NCBI RefSeq assembly: GCF_007859315.1 | Contig: NZ_VOHA01000017.1 | Coordinates: 1-64,000 of the forward strand | Source of the DNA: Reyranella sp. CPCC 100927 | GTDB lineage: Bacteria > Pseudomonadota > Alphaproteobacteria > Reyranellales > Reyranellaceae | Length of the DNA: 64,000 bases | Direction of reading: 5' to 3' | Shown: positions 25,270 through 33,988 of the stretch, piece after piece | How positions within the stretch are numbered: position 1 is the stretch's first letter | Layout of the letters: each line of letters opens with the position of its first letter | Position numbers and translations under genes: made by a program | Notes under the pieces: generated by a model | Told to the model about the DNA's origin: nothing | Seen by the model: the letters and a program-made list of their open reading frames with translations, nothing else | The model's database searches: none

Positions 25270-26013
25270 ATGAGCGACCTGTTGGCCCCGCGTGTCGCGA
25301 CCAAACCCGGCCAGGCACCGCTTTCCTGCGACAGCAAGGCCGCCGCCGTGGCCATTCTCCAAGCCAGCAAGACACTCGACGCCAACACGCGGATGTCGCT
25401 CACGCCCTACCTGGTGGACGGCATCATCCGCGCCGAGGCAAGGCGAATCGGCTGGCGGGAGTGGCTCGGCGAACAGATCCTGCCCACCGACATTCCCGCC
25501 GACATGCCCTTGGTGGGCCGCCTCGGTCCCTTGGCGCGCAAGCTGCACGGGTGGACCGGCGGACAGGGCCCGGGTCAACTCTATCTCCCGGCCTACCGCG
25601 ATGTTGAGACGATGCTGAAGCCGGAGCTCGATCAGTTCTGCGTGCACATGGGCGTGACCTGCCGCGCCGGCCTGCACCGCGGATGCGGCGAGGTTCCCCT
25701 GATCCGCAAGGGCTATCCCGGCGACGTCATCGACCCGATCATGGCCGACTTCTTCATCGCCGCGTATCTGGCCCTCAAGGTCAAGGACGCGTTCAAGCCC
25801 GGCCGCATCGCCGACGATCAGCTGCAATTCGGCATCGGCCTCTACTTCGGCGCCCGCGGCGCGATCGCCAAGGCGCAAGATGCCATCAGTCCGCAGGACA
25901 AGGGCAAAAGCGTGCTGCGCTACCCACCCGTCAGGGCCTGGCTGCTGGCGTCAAGCGATGCGACGGACAGGGACGTGGCGGCCTACATCCAGGAGGTGTT
26001 CGGCCGCCGTTGA
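25270..26013 (+). CDS. Lysozyme-fold-like (possible muramidase/transglycosylase) protein
   Basis: 247 residues, ATG 25270 with GAAGGAGAG upstream. LVDGIIRAEARRIGWREW, with a Glu ending or following a helix, then GGQGPGQLYLPAYRDV recall the catalytic-Glu helix and the GxGxxQ strand of lysozyme-like and transglycosylase proteins. A Cys-containing stretch follows (QFCVHMGVTCRAGLHRGCG). This assignment is inference from local pattern. The C-terminal part is helical (IMADFFIAAYLALKVKDAF). No signal peptide. Shares its leader with the cluster at 21249. Confidence 0.6.
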   Translation: MSDLLAPRVATKPGQAPLSCDSKAAAVAILQASKTLDANTRMSLTPYLVDGIIRAEARRIGWREWLGEQILPTDIPADMPLVGRLGPLARKLHGWTGGQGPGQLYLPAYRDVETMLKPELDQFCVHMGVTCRAGLHRGCGEVPLIRKGYPGDVIDPIMADFFIAAYLALKVKDAFKPGRIADDQLQFGIGLYFGARGAIAKAQDAISPQDKGKSVLRYPPVRAWLLASSDATDRDVAAYIQEVFGRR

Positions 26014-26016
26014 GAG

Positions 26017-26241
26017 TCAGTGTCCGGCGTCGCCGCGAGAGTGGCGGACAACGCGAAAGAGAGTCTCGGTCTCTTGCGCACCCTGACGTCCCCAGTAGAC
26101 CCGCTGGGACTCGTCGTATCCTCGATGCCGATAGCGCCGCCGCATATGCTTCAAAAGGTAGTAGTGGGCTTCCGCCGCAGAATCGAACCGAGGCCCCAAC
26201 AGGCCTTCGCCGCGATCGGCGGCTTCCTTGATCACGAACAT
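26017..26241 (-). CDS. Small hypothetical protein, 74 residues
   Basis: ATG 26241 with GAGG about 8 bases upstream. Short alpha/beta-looking protein (MFVIKEAADRGEGLL, SAAEAHYYLLKHMRRRYRHRGY). Basic in the middle. No family recognised. It ends three bases from the stop of the lysozyme-like gene, convergently. Confidence 0.5.
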   Translation of the reverse strand: MFVIKEAADRGEGLLGPRFDSAAEAHYYLLKHMRRRYRHRGYDESQRVYWGRQGAQETETLFRVVRHSRGDAGH

Positions 26242-26334
26242 GGAGCACCCTCGGAACACGACCCGCACAAGTCGCGCACTTGTATAGTATCACGACGGGC
26301 CGTCAATCCCCCGCTGAGCACTCAGGCTGCGGTT

Positions 26335-26575
26335 GTCGTGCGCGCATTGCGCCGGATGGTTTGAGGCGGTTTGCCCGAAGGCGCGCAGGAAGGCGCGGCG
26401 CATGCGCTCAGGGTCGGCGAATCTGGTTTCGGCGGCGACGACGTCGATCGGGTGTCGGCTCTCTTCCATCACCAACCGGGCTCGGCGCCGAAATCCTTCT
26501 CGACCATGCCCAGCACCAGATCGATACCCGCGCTCATGCCCGCGGACGTCCACACCGGGCTGACCGCTCGATCGT
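26335..26575 (-). pseudogene. Remnant of a GlxA-type (PfpI/AraC) regulator
   Basis: Two frames together match a GlxA-family regulator. From about 26572 down to 26478 one frame reads VSPVWTSAGMSAGIDLVLG then MVEKDFGAEPGW. From about 26477 the neighbouring frame reads VMEESRHPIDVVAAETRFAD then PERMRRAFLRAFG, the second helix-turn-helix. The segment normally joining them (roughly 60-80 residues) is missing, and most of the N-terminal domain is gone. This is a decayed gene, not a functional one. Confidence 0.75.
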
Positions 26576-26637
26576 CATTTTGCTCCGGTACCCACGTCGT
26601 CAGGCCTCAGTATGGTCTTTCCCTGTCTCACAGACCA

Positions 26638-26651
26638 ATGATATATATCAT
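26638..26651. promoter_or_regulatory. Palindromic operator candidate of vapBC
   Basis: A perfect 14-base palindrome ATGATATATATCAT lies 21 bases before the vapB start. VapBC-type complexes usually bind such a dyad to repress their own promoter. The AT-rich sequence could also overlap the -10 region. Confidence 0.6.
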
Positions 26652-26672
26652 CGATATCTACCAGATGCGCAC

Positions 26673-26927
26673 ATGGCCGATATCGCTACCGCAAAACTCT
26701 TCAAGCACGGCCGCAGCCAAGCCGTGCGGCTGCCCAAGGAGTTCCGCCTTCCGGGCACGGAAGTGCGCGTACGGCGCGTCGGACGCGGCGTCCTGCTGGA
26801 GCCGATCGATTTCGACATTGACGCCTGGTTCGCCGCCCTCGAACGCTACCGGGACATCCCCTTCATGGAGGAAGGACGCGAACAGCCGTCACTGCCGGAA
26901 GATGACGATGTGTCGTTCGATCGATGA
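26673..26927 (+). CDS. vapB: VapB-type antitoxin (AbrB/SpoVT fold)
   Basis: 84 residues. The N-terminal swapped-hairpin DNA-binding part reads AKLFKHGRSQAVRLPKEFR and TEVRVRRVGRGVLLEP, the classical VapB/MazE-like AbrB pattern. The acidic C-terminus (SLPEDDDVSF) is where such antitoxins wrap their toxin. It overlaps vapC by 4 bases (ATGA), as usual for these pairs. Expected to neutralise VapC and repress the operon. Confidence 0.9.
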   Translation: MADIATAKLFKHGRSQAVRLPKEFRLPGTEVRVRRVGRGVLLEPIDFDIDAWFAALERYRDIPFMEEGREQPSLPEDDDVSFDR

Positions 26928-27418
26928 TTTGCCTCGACACAAACGTCGTCATCGCCGTCCTGAGAGGACAGCCCGTGTCCGTCCTCGACCAGTTCAAACG
27001 CGAATTACCGCGCGGTGAGTTGGCTCTATCGGTTATCGCCCTATCCGAACTGAGATACGGCGTCGCGAATAATGCCAGGCGCGAAGAGAATGCCGAACGC
27101 CTCGAAGTCTTTCTTCACGCCCCGATCACCGTCCTGCCATTCGATACCGATGATGCCGAAGAAGCCGGCGAGATCCGGGCTGCGCTGAAGCAAGCCGGCG
27201 CCATGATCGGCGCCTATGACATCCTGATCGCAGCTCAGGCACGGCGTCGCTCGGCCTTGTTGGTGACGGCGAATGTCGGCGAGTTCAGCCGTGTGCCGGG
27301 ACTGCGACTGGCGGACTGGTCTGCCAGCTGGACTTGGGAACAGCGAACCCGGCGCGACCGTGCGACTGCCCGTCCTGGGGCAGAGACTCGGGATCCTCAG
27401 GGCTTTTTCCTGAGATAG
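26924..27418 (+). CDS. vapC: VapC-type PIN-domain RNase toxin with an atypical C-terminal tail
   Basis: PIN domain with acidic active-site residues in MICLDTNVVI (Asp5), ALSELRYGV (Glu), GAYDILIAAQA (Asp) and an Asn in LVTANVGEF. Family members usually end soon after a segment like VPGLRLADW. Here about 32 further, polar residues (SASWTWEQRTRRDR onward) follow, running 22 bases into the oppositely oriented gene at 27397. The tail may be read-through after loss of the original stop. Predicted site-specific RNase; target unknown. Confidence 0.9.
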   Translation: MICLDTNVVIAVLRGQPVSVLDQFKRELPRGELALSVIALSELRYGVANNARREENAERLEVFLHAPITVLPFDTDDAEEAGEIRAALKQAGAMIGAYDILIAAQARRRSALLVTANVGEFSRVPGLRLADWSASWTWEQRTRRDRATARPGAETRDPQGFFLR

Positions 27419-28116
27419 AGACCGGCGACCGAGCCGCCCGCGTCACCACAGAAGGGCCAGGGTTGTGGTTCGCCATCGGGCGAGACCTGCTCGACCGACA
27501 GCAATGGCCCCACGCGCTTCATCAGCAGCTTCCAGCCCGGCGGAACGTTGCTGGGGGTGAAGTCGATCAGACCATCGCGCGGGACTGTGGGCGTGATCCG
27601 CACCAGGCAGAGCCAGCGCCCGATGCCGGGATCCATGGTGCTGGCGTCGATGGCATAGGTGCCCTTGGCGAATTCACCCCGGCTGTGATGGTACCCGTCA
27701 TCGTCGATGCTGACGTCGCCATAGACATTGCCCCAACGGCCGACCAACCCGGGCTGGTCCTGTTCGGACACCGCATTGAGGAACCGCTCGCGCGCGTCCA
27801 ACAGGATCGCGAGCGCCTTGTGCCGCTCCCTCGCCGAACGGACCGCGGCGGGAATCGCATCGCGATGCGCCCAATACGCTCTCTGGTCGTTCCTGAGTGC
27901 CAGGGCGATATCGTCGGCGAGCCGCACGCGAAGCTCGGCGTAGCGCGCCGCGACCTGATCGTTGAGCGCGACAAGCTCCGGATCGGCACAGATGATCCTC
28001 TGGGCTTCGTTTGCAGGTTCTGCGCAACGGAACTCGCTGCCGGACTGGGCACGCGCGCCACTGACCACGATGCAGGCAAAAACCATGGCGCAGAGAGCTG
28101 TCCGTGAGATCGACAT
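27397..28116 (-). CDS. Secreted LprI/DUF1311-type protein (possible lysozyme inhibitor)
   Basis: 239 residues from ATG 28116, with a clear signal peptide (MSISRTALCAMVFACIVVSG, then ARAQ). The mature N-terminal domain has FRCAEPANEAQRIICADPEL and YAELRVRLAD, with the paired Cys and helical pattern of the LprI/DUF1311 family. Mycobacterial LprI inhibits lysozyme. The C-terminal 110 residues (VGRWGNVYGDVSIDDDGYH onward) form a separate unrecognised beta-type domain. Likely periplasmic. Presence 1.4 kb from a lysozyme-like gene is suggestive only. Confidence 0.75.
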   Translation of the reverse strand: MSISRTALCAMVFACIVVSGARAQSGSEFRCAEPANEAQRIICADPELVALNDQVAARYAELRVRLADDIALALRNDQRAYWAHRDAIPAAVRSARERHKALAILLDARERFLNAVSEQDQPGLVGRWGNVYGDVSIDDDGYHHSRGEFAKGTYAIDASTMDPGIGRWLCLVRITPTVPRDGLIDFTPSNVPPGWKLLMKRVGPLLSVEQVSPDGEPQPWPFCGDAGGSVAGLYLRKKP

Positions 28117-28184
28117 CCTGTTTCTCTTCCCAACGTGCGAGACCACAAAAATCGTCACAACCACAAGGTGGGTGGTCCACCACG

Positions 28185-29180
28185 TCAGGGCAGGTCGAAA
28201 GCCGTCAGTTCCGAGCGTGTGACGGAGAAATTGCGCAGGACGGCGAATCGCCGGGAACCCGGTGCGACGGCAATCTGCCGACCGACACGCCCGGACACCG
28301 TGACCGTGCGAAGATGGGTACCGTCGGCAAGGCGCCACAGCGAGATGCGGCTGTTTGAGTCGTCGAGCCAAACGGCAGCCAACGTCGCCTCATCCGGTGA
28401 TATTACCAGTTGCACCCGCCTGGAACGCCACGCAGCAAAAGCCGGATCACCGGCGAGATCGGCGATCACCTGGGCGGGTCCACCGGCTCGCATGACCGAC
28501 AGTTTGAAATTCTTTTTGTGCCATGTTGCCGTAACGGCGCCACTCCAGGTCGTCGCCATGACAATGTCATCGTCATGGTCGAGGTTGAGTTCGGCTGACG
28601 GGACGGCGCCATTCCATGGTGTGCCTTCGGGGACCTGCCAGGCGTGACGTTTTGTAAATCCCGTGAACAGGACACGGCCGTCGGCTGAGAAACGCAGCAG
28701 AGGCGAGATCGGGTCCGGGATCAAGCTCACCCGGGTGCCGTCCGCCACGCGTATCAGGTGGATCGGCTGGTTTGCCATGTAGTCGAGCACGATTGCAGCC
28801 CAGTCACCCTGCGGTGATACCGCCAGGCGGTGTGCCGGTGCGGGCAGGTCGAGTATCCGCCGCGCGATCTCGCGTTGCTGCGCGAGAGAGTAGACGTTGA
28901 GGCTGTATTTGACATCGAGAGACACCGACCGATTGCTGACGACGAGCACCGTATCGCCATCGGCGGCAACGGCGAGGGACGTATCGAGGCCGGGGAAAAC
29001 GTTCACGAGCGGAATGGTGGCAGTGCAGCCGGTGGCCTTGCAGTCACTGCCGGAACCCGAACCGGTACCGAATGAAAAGAAGATCGCCCCCACGATGGCC
29101 GCGACAATCAAAGATGCCGCAATCGCCATCACGACCATCCGGCGCCGCGGCCGGGTCGTCGTTCCACTCTCCGATTCCAT
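28185..29180 (-). CDS. Membrane-anchored beta-propeller-like protein
   Basis: 331 residues. Basic N-terminus and one transmembrane helix (MVVMAIAASLIVAAIVGAIFF), then a Gly/Ser linker and an ectodomain with repeated strands: RLAVSPQGDWAAIVLDY, LLRFSADGRVLFTG, QLVISPDEATLAAVW, QIAVAPGSRRFAVL. The SPxG/SxDGxxL units fit WD40/PD40-like propeller blades. Two Cys (DCKATGC) sit at the start of the ectodomain. Function unknown. It lies upstream of the LprI-like gene on the same strand, 68 bases apart, so cotranscription is possible. Confidence 0.75.
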   Translation of the reverse strand: MESESGTTTRPRRRMVVMAIAASLIVAAIVGAIFFSFGTGSGSGSDCKATGCTATIPLVNVFPGLDTSLAVAADGDTVLVVSNRSVSLDVKYSLNVYSLAQQREIARRILDLPAPAHRLAVSPQGDWAAIVLDYMANQPIHLIRVADGTRVSLIPDPISPLLRFSADGRVLFTGFTKRHAWQVPEGTPWNGAVPSAELNLDHDDDIVMATTWSGAVTATWHKKNFKLSVMRAGGPAQVIADLAGDPAFAAWRSRRVQLVISPDEATLAAVWLDDSNSRISLWRLADGTHLRTVTVSGRVGRQIAVAPGSRRFAVLRNFSVTRSELTAFDLP

Positions 29181-29409
29181 CAGTTACCCGCAACATGATT
29201 GATCGCCGCATGATTCTTTGATGGCGAAGGATTCGTGTGTCAAGTGGCGGCAGGTTCCGTGGACGTCGTCGCTGGTTGGAGCCGAGGCTTGCCGATGACG
29301 CGGCTGCGCAGGATCCATTCATTGCCGGAACAAAGGCGACAGGAACGCCATGGCCGTGTGATGTAGCGTGGATCGTTTGCCGTCGCGCTGGACAGGTTAC
29401 CGGACCGAT

Positions 29410-29790
29410 CTATCGCTTGATGGCACGGGAGACGATGAGCATCGTGCGATCGTCCGGCCCGGGATCCCTGCCGCAGCGCGGATAGCTGCCGCCGATTGCG
29501 TGCACGGACAGGACCCGTTCGGTCGCGCCCTCCTTCGCGCCCCGGAAGCGGCTCCCGTCGCTATCCGTCTCGGGCTTGCCGAGGCGGCCCTCGTAGAACG
29601 CCGTCACCACCTGCGGCGGGTCGCTTGAGGTGTATGCTGTCCAGTCGATCTCGCCGGTGCTGCCGTGGACCCGCTGGTGGCACAGCTCCCGGCTCCCCGG
29701 GTATGCGGGAAACGCCTGCCAGCCCTGGGCCAGCGCAATGGCGCAGAAGCCCGGCGTGAGGACGGCGGCGACGATCGAAATCCTGCGCAT
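29410..29790 (-). CDS. Small secreted protein of unknown function
   Basis: 126 residues from ATG 29790, starting MRRISIVAAVLTPGFCAIAL with a signal-like hydrophobic core ending near ALAQ. The mature part has two Cys (SRELCHQRV, SYPRCGRD) and a stretch DPPQVVTAFYEGRLGKPE. No family recognised. The stop is followed by 229 bases without an evident gene before the next minus-strand start at 29180. Confidence 0.65.
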   Translation of the reverse strand: MRRISIVAAVLTPGFCAIALAQGWQAFPAYPGSRELCHQRVHGSTGEIDWTAYTSSDPPQVVTAFYEGRLGKPETDSDGSRFRGAKEGATERVLSVHAIGGSYPRCGRDPGPDDRTMLIVSRAIKR

Positions 29791-29929
29791 GATACATCCG
29801 GCATCGAGAGGCGGCGCACCGCCGCTCACCCTGCTGGTGACAGCAAACACCAGCGGACTCACGATGACGACGGATCAGGGCGGAAGCAAGACGTTGCGCC
29901 GACCCGCGCGTGCCCTTTTCCGAGCACAT

Positions 29930-30721
29930 TCAATTCAGCCTAAGCAGCCGACCGATGGCATCGAACAGTTTCAGATGAGCAAGAATAGCGAGCTTCGCGC
30001 CTTCCGGATTGTTGTAGAGACGATAATAGGCAAAGCCTGGCACAAGCGGGTCTGTCCCGGATGCGCTATAGGTGAATTTGTTATCGTGGATGTGTGCTAT
30101 CTCTGTCTCGAGAGGCAGCTGAAAATCCCAGGTCAACCTTACACCTGGATCTACTCGATGATGGATAGTTAGAGAGGAACTCAGGGGTTTTTGCCAAACT
30201 TTCCCCTTACGCTCGTAGCCGAGCTTCGCTGCGTATTCTCCAAGCCAGTTCCCGATATCCTGCTTCTTCCCTGTCCAACCTCGCGCATCAATACCGAACC
30301 GGACAATTTCCGCTTCCTTGGAACGGGTCAGTTCCTGCTGAACTGCCGAACGGAAATCACTTTCTTGCCGGAACTTCCTTGTGAATCGATCGAGGCAAGG
30401 ATCCAGATTATATCCTTGTCCCGGCCCCTGAAGCTCTTTGAACCTGGGGTTGGAAGCCAACGAATCCAGAAACTCTGAACGATAAGACGTGTCGCCCGCG
30501 AAGCTGCGGTAGTCACCGTGCACGCGTCCGGCTGCACCGAAATACTCCCGGGCAATCTCATCCCAGTACCTTGCTAGATTCGCTGCATCGCGGTCATTGC
30601 CACACTCCGCGGCAACGATACCCTGATAGGTTGATGGCAACAAAAAACCATCATTGACCAATGCCCTCTGAACCGCATGGCGGCCGGGCCAAAATGCCAA
30701 AGCTTCCAGCAACGGTTTCAT
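29930..30721 (-). CDS. Uncharacterised protein, 263 residues, in a lower-GC stretch
   Basis: Soluble-looking protein without signal peptide or recognised domain. Features include RFKELQGPGQGYNLDPCLDR split by Gly/Pro turns, and helical KFRQESDFRSAVQQELTRSK. A basic beta-like part (GYERKGKVWQKPLSSSL) comes next, then WDFQLPLETEIAH. Codon use is visibly less GC-biased than in neighbours (many A/T third positions), so recent acquisition is likely. Its start is close to that of the divergent small gene at 30994. Confidence 0.65.
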   Translation of the reverse strand: MKPLLEALAFWPGRHAVQRALVNDGFLLPSTYQGIVAAECGNDRDAANLARYWDEIAREYFGAAGRVHGDYRSFAGDTSYRSEFLDSLASNPRFKELQGPGQGYNLDPCLDRFTRKFRQESDFRSAVQQELTRSKEAEIVRFGIDARGWTGKKQDIGNWLGEYAAKLGYERKGKVWQKPLSSSLTIHHRVDPGVRLTWDFQLPLETEIAHIHDNKFTYSASGTDPLVPGFAYYRLYNNPEGAKLAILAHLKLFDAIGRLLRLN

Positions 30722-30993
30722 CGTTCAATGCACGGGCTATCAGTGTTCATACCGTATCGCACGAAAGGCATTCCTGTCAGCGTAGGTCACACCCGACCGA
30801 AAGCAAAGTGGACTCGGCCGTACACCTGCAGCGATGGCAGTTCCTCGGCAAGCACGCGCTGACAGAGCACCGTATTTGGCGGAGTTGGTGGCAAGCTCGT
30901 GCTGTGATATTGCTGGTCACAGTTGCAATAGCTGTGTTCCCGTACACTCAGAGATGCAACACTTGGAATGGCACTGCCCTGGGGAGGAAACAG

Positions 30994-31434
30994 ATGCCGT
31001 TCACGGGACGCCTTCGCATCTTGAACAACAAGGACCACAAAGCGCGAGCTGAGTTTCTCCAAGAGTACGGCGCAGGCATGGGAATCGCCGGAACCAATCT
31101 GGCAGAACTGAATGCTTGGATCGGTACGGAAGTGCCGGAGAGAAACGAGCAGACGAGCGTGGCAATACCGCTGCTCGCCTATGCGCGAGCGATGGTTCTC
31201 GTTCTAAGGGCACACGCAGGCACTGGCTTGGCCGCGAGAGACGAGGTTGCGTACTGCTGGGTGGAGGTCCTGCGCATCTATACGCAATCGGAGCACGATC
31301 CTTTCGTCATGCAGGAGATCTACGACGAACTGATCGCGTGCGCCGTCCCGGTCGCCGGCGATCTGGATGGGTGCAAGGCCGCGAAAGGGTCGGAGATCTC
31401 GCTTTCTCACCCCACACTCACGGCGTGCGAATGA
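30994..31434 (+). CDS. Uncharacterised protein, 146 residues
   Basis: ATG 30994 has an excellent ribosome-binding site (GGGGAGGAAACAG). The protein is helical and acidic-to-neutral: HKARAEFLQEYGAGMGIAGT, AIPLLAYARAMVLVLRAHAG, VAYCWVEVLRIYT, DPFVMQEIYDELIACAVP. No family or catalytic motif recognised. The same frame is open upstream to 30661, with a hydrophobic stretch, but the site at 30994 makes the shorter form more likely. Lower GC than the surrounding chromosome. Confidence 0.6.
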   Translation: MPFTGRLRILNNKDHKARAEFLQEYGAGMGIAGTNLAELNAWIGTEVPERNEQTSVAIPLLAYARAMVLVLRAHAGTGLAARDEVAYCWVEVLRIYTQSEHDPFVMQEIYDELIACAVPVAGDLDGCKAAKGSEISLSHPTLTACE

Positions 31435-31859
31435 CCCCCTGATCCGAGCCATGATCGAGGCGAAGCGCGCGGCTGCCGCTTCAGATGCTCAGATCCGCGC
31501 GCGGTCGTCAGAAATGTTTATTTTCGTTCCGATTGTTTTTCGAGCGAGAAAATATATATCCCTCGCAGCCGTCACTGCCATCACCCAGGCGCCACGCGGT
31601 GCTGCCGTTCAAACAGCGCCACACACGCCCCTTGAGAGAGGTGCCCGCCATGAGCGCACGACTTTCTGGCCGTAACTGGCCGCTTTCTGCCGCCTGCTGG
31701 CCGCGTTGAGCGGCCTCGTCCAAGGCCCTGGAACCAGACGCAATCCGGACTTTCTGGCCGTATCTGCCGTTTCTGCCGGGCCTGAACCGACGCCCTGACT
31801 CGGGGCACTTTCCGCAATTTCCGCAGGCGGTTTTGACAACCGCCCGCGGGACGCCGCCC
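31435..31859. other. Intergenic stretch with short direct repeats
   Basis: No supported gene. An AT-rich tract lies near 31510-31560. ACTTTCTGGCCGTA occurs twice (about 31660 and 31750), each followed by TTTCTGCCG. A 19-codon frame, ATG at 31650 to TGA, follows GAGAGGTG and could be a leader peptide, but evidence is thin. The end of typA is at 31860. Confidence 0.4.
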
Positions 31860-33689
31860 CTACTCGCCCGAGGCGGCGGCCATCTTCTTGGCGCGCTTGC
31901 GATCCTCGGGGTTGAGGTGGCGCTTGCGGATGCGGATCGACTTGGGCGTCACCTCGACCAGCTCGTCCTCCTCGATGTAGGCGATGGCCTGCTCCAGCGA
32001 CATGCGCCGCGGCGGCGTCAGCCGGATCGCCTCGTCCTTCGAGGTGGTGCGGATGTTGGTGAGCTGCTTTTCCTTCAGCGGGTTCACGTCGAGATCGCTG
32101 TCGCGCGTGTGCTCGCCGATGATCATGCCCTGGTAGACCTGCACGCCGGGGTCGATGAACATCGGCCCGCGGTCCTCCAGGTACCACAGTGCGTAGGTCA
32201 CCGAGACGCCGGCATCGGTGGCGATCAGCACGCCGTTGCGTCGCCCGGCAATCGGTCCCCGGTAGGCGCCATAGGAGTGGAAGATGCGGTTCATCACGCC
32301 GGTGCCGCGCGTGTCGGTCAGGAACTCGCCGTGATAGCCGATCAGGCCGCGCGAAGGCGACAGGAAGGTGAGCCGCGTCTTGCCGCCACCCGAGGGGCGC
32401 ATATCCTTCAGCTCGGCCTTGCGCAGGCTCAGCTTCTCGATCACGACGCCGGAATAGGCCTCGTCGACGTCGACGACGACTTCCTCGATCGGCTCCTGGC
32501 GCTGGCCGGTCTGCTGGTCGGTGCGGAACAGCACGCGCGGGCGGCCCACCGCCAGCTCGAAGCCCTCACGGCGCATGGTCTCGATCAGCACGCCCAGCTG
32601 CAACTCGCCACGGCCGGCGACCTCGAAGGCGTCGGCGTTCTCGGTGTCGCGCACGCGGATGGCGACGTTGCCGTCGCCCTCGCGCATCAGCCGGGTGCGG
32701 ATCATGCGGCTGGTGACCTTGTCGCCCTCGCGGCCGGCAATCGGCGAGTCGTTCACCTGGAACGTCATCGCCAGGGTCGGCGGATCGATCGGCTGCGACG
32801 GCAGCGCCCACTGCACGCCCACGTCGCAGATCGTGTCGGCCACGGTCGCGGTCTTGAAGCCGGCGACGGCCACGATGTCGCCCGCCTCGGCGACCTCGAC
32901 GCCCTGGCGCTCCAGGCCGCGGAAGGCCAGCAGCTTGGTGATGCGCGTCTGCTCGATCAGCTGGCCGTCGCGCGAGATCGCCTTGACGGTGGAATTGGCC
33001 TTCACCGAACCCGACTGGATGCGCCCGGTCAGCACGCGGCCCAGGAACGAGTCGTACTCCAGGGTGGTCACCAGCATGCGGAACGGCTCGTCCGGCTGCA
33101 CCACCGGCGGCGGCACGTGGCGCAGCACCAGGTCGAACAGCGGCGACAGGTCCTTGCGCTCGGCTTCCAGCGAGTCGGCAGCCCAGCCCTGCTTGGCCGA
33201 GGCGAACAGGGTCGGGAAGTCGAGCTGCTCGTCGTTGGCTTCCAGCGCCGCGAACAGGTCGAAGATCTCGTCATGCACCTGGTGCGCACGCGCGTCGGGC
33301 CGGTCGACCTTGTTGATCAGCACGATCGGCCGCAGGCCCAGGCGCAACGCCTTGCCGACCACGAACTTGGTCTGCGGCAGCGGCCCTTCGGCGGCATCGA
33401 CCAGCACCACCACGCCGTCGACCATCGACAGGATGCGCTCGACCTCGCCGCCGAAATCGGCGTGGCCCGGGGTGTCGACGATGTTGATGCGCACGTCCTT
33501 CCACACGACGGAGGTGCACTTGGCCAGGATGGTGATGCCGCGCTCGCGCTCCAGGTCGTTGGAGTCCATGGCGCGCTCGGCCACCTGCTGGTTCTGGCGG
33601 AACGTGCCGCTCTGCTGCAGCAGTTTGTCGACCAGGGTCGTCTTGCCGTGGTCGACGTGGGCAATGATGGCGATGTTACGGATGTCCAT
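31860..33689 (-). CDS. typA: Ribosome-associated GTPase TypA/BipA
   Basis: Translational GTPase, 609 residues. G1 is AHVDHGKTT (residues 10-18), the switch I region ERERGITI, G3 [11 protein letters not shown] and G4 NKVDRPDA. Beta-barrel and EF-G-like domains follow, with the BipA-specific C-terminal domain ([20 protein letters not shown], then [18 protein letters not shown]). It binds the 70S ribosome and supports growth under stress and low temperature and 50S assembly. Full length. Start ATG 33689 faces the gltB promoter region. Confidence 0.97.
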   Translation of the reverse strand: MDIRNIAIIAHVDHGKTTLVDKLLQQSGTFRQNQQVAERAMDSNDLERERGITILAKCTSVVWKDVRINIVDTPGHADFGGEVERILSMVDGVVVLVDAAEGPLPQTKFVVGKALRLGLRPIVLINKVDRPDARAHQVHDEIFDLFAALEANDEQLDFPTLFASAKQGWAADSLEAERKDLSPLFDLVLRHVPPPVVQPDEPFRMLVTTLEYDSFLGRVLTGRIQSGSVKANSTVKAISRDGQLIEQTRITKLLAFRGLERQGVEVAEAGDIVAVAGFKTATVADTICDVGVQWALPSQPIDPPTLAMTFQVNDSPIAGREGDKVTSRMIRTRLMREGDGNVAIRVRDTENADAFEVAGRGELQLGVLIETMRREGFELAVGRPRVLFRTDQQTGQRQEPIEEVVVDVDEAYSGVVIEKLSLRKAELKDMRPSGGGKTRLTFLSPSRGLIGYHGEFLTDTRGTGVMNRIFHSYGAYRGPIAGRRNGVLIATDAGVSVTYALWYLEDRGPMFIDPGVQVYQGMIIGEHTRDSDLDVNPLKEKQLTNIRTTSKDEAIRLTPPRRMSLEQAIAYIEEDELVEVTPKSIRIRKRHLNPEDRKRAKKMAAASGE

Positions 33690-33756
33690 GGGGCGGCCAG
33701 ATGAGGGGATTGGCCGTGCTTATACGGGTCATATTGCACCGCAGCAAGACTGGAGT

Positions 33757-33934
33757 ACCTTCCCCTGCCTGTGGGGGAAGGTGGCGCGCAGCGCCGGATG
33801 GGGGATGGCGTAGCGGAATCGACGTCGGACGGGCACACTTTTCGGTATCAAACAGCCCCCATCCGCCGCAGGTACTTCGACGCAAAGCGTCGAAATACCG
33901 AAACGGGCACCTCCCCCCGCAAGCGGGGGAAGGT
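33757..33934. repeat. Intergenic inverted repeat, family B copy 2
   Basis: Arms ACCTTCCCC...GGGGGAAGGT at each end, each itself a small hairpin (CCCCTGCCTGTGGGGG and CCCCGCAAGCGGGG). The interior has GGATGGGGG paired with CCCCATCC. An added palindrome GGTACTTCGACGC/GCGTCGAAATACC lies toward the right end. Situated just upstream of typA. Confidence 0.8.
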
Positions 33935-33975
33935 AAGCGTCATGTCCCGTTTAGTACCATTCCGGACGCATCCGA

Positions 33976-33988
33976 GACATTAAATGTC
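33976..33988. promoter_or_regulatory. Perfect palindrome upstream of gltB
   Basis: GACATT-A-AATGTC, an odd-length perfect dyad about 175 bases before the gltB start, in the AT-rich part of the region. A transcription-factor operator is plausible; the factor is not identifiable from sequence. Confidence 0.4.

Noticed and set aside
31833-33704. Open frame opposite typA
   Set aside because: TypA motifs on the minus strand are complete; the other frame has only shadow composition.
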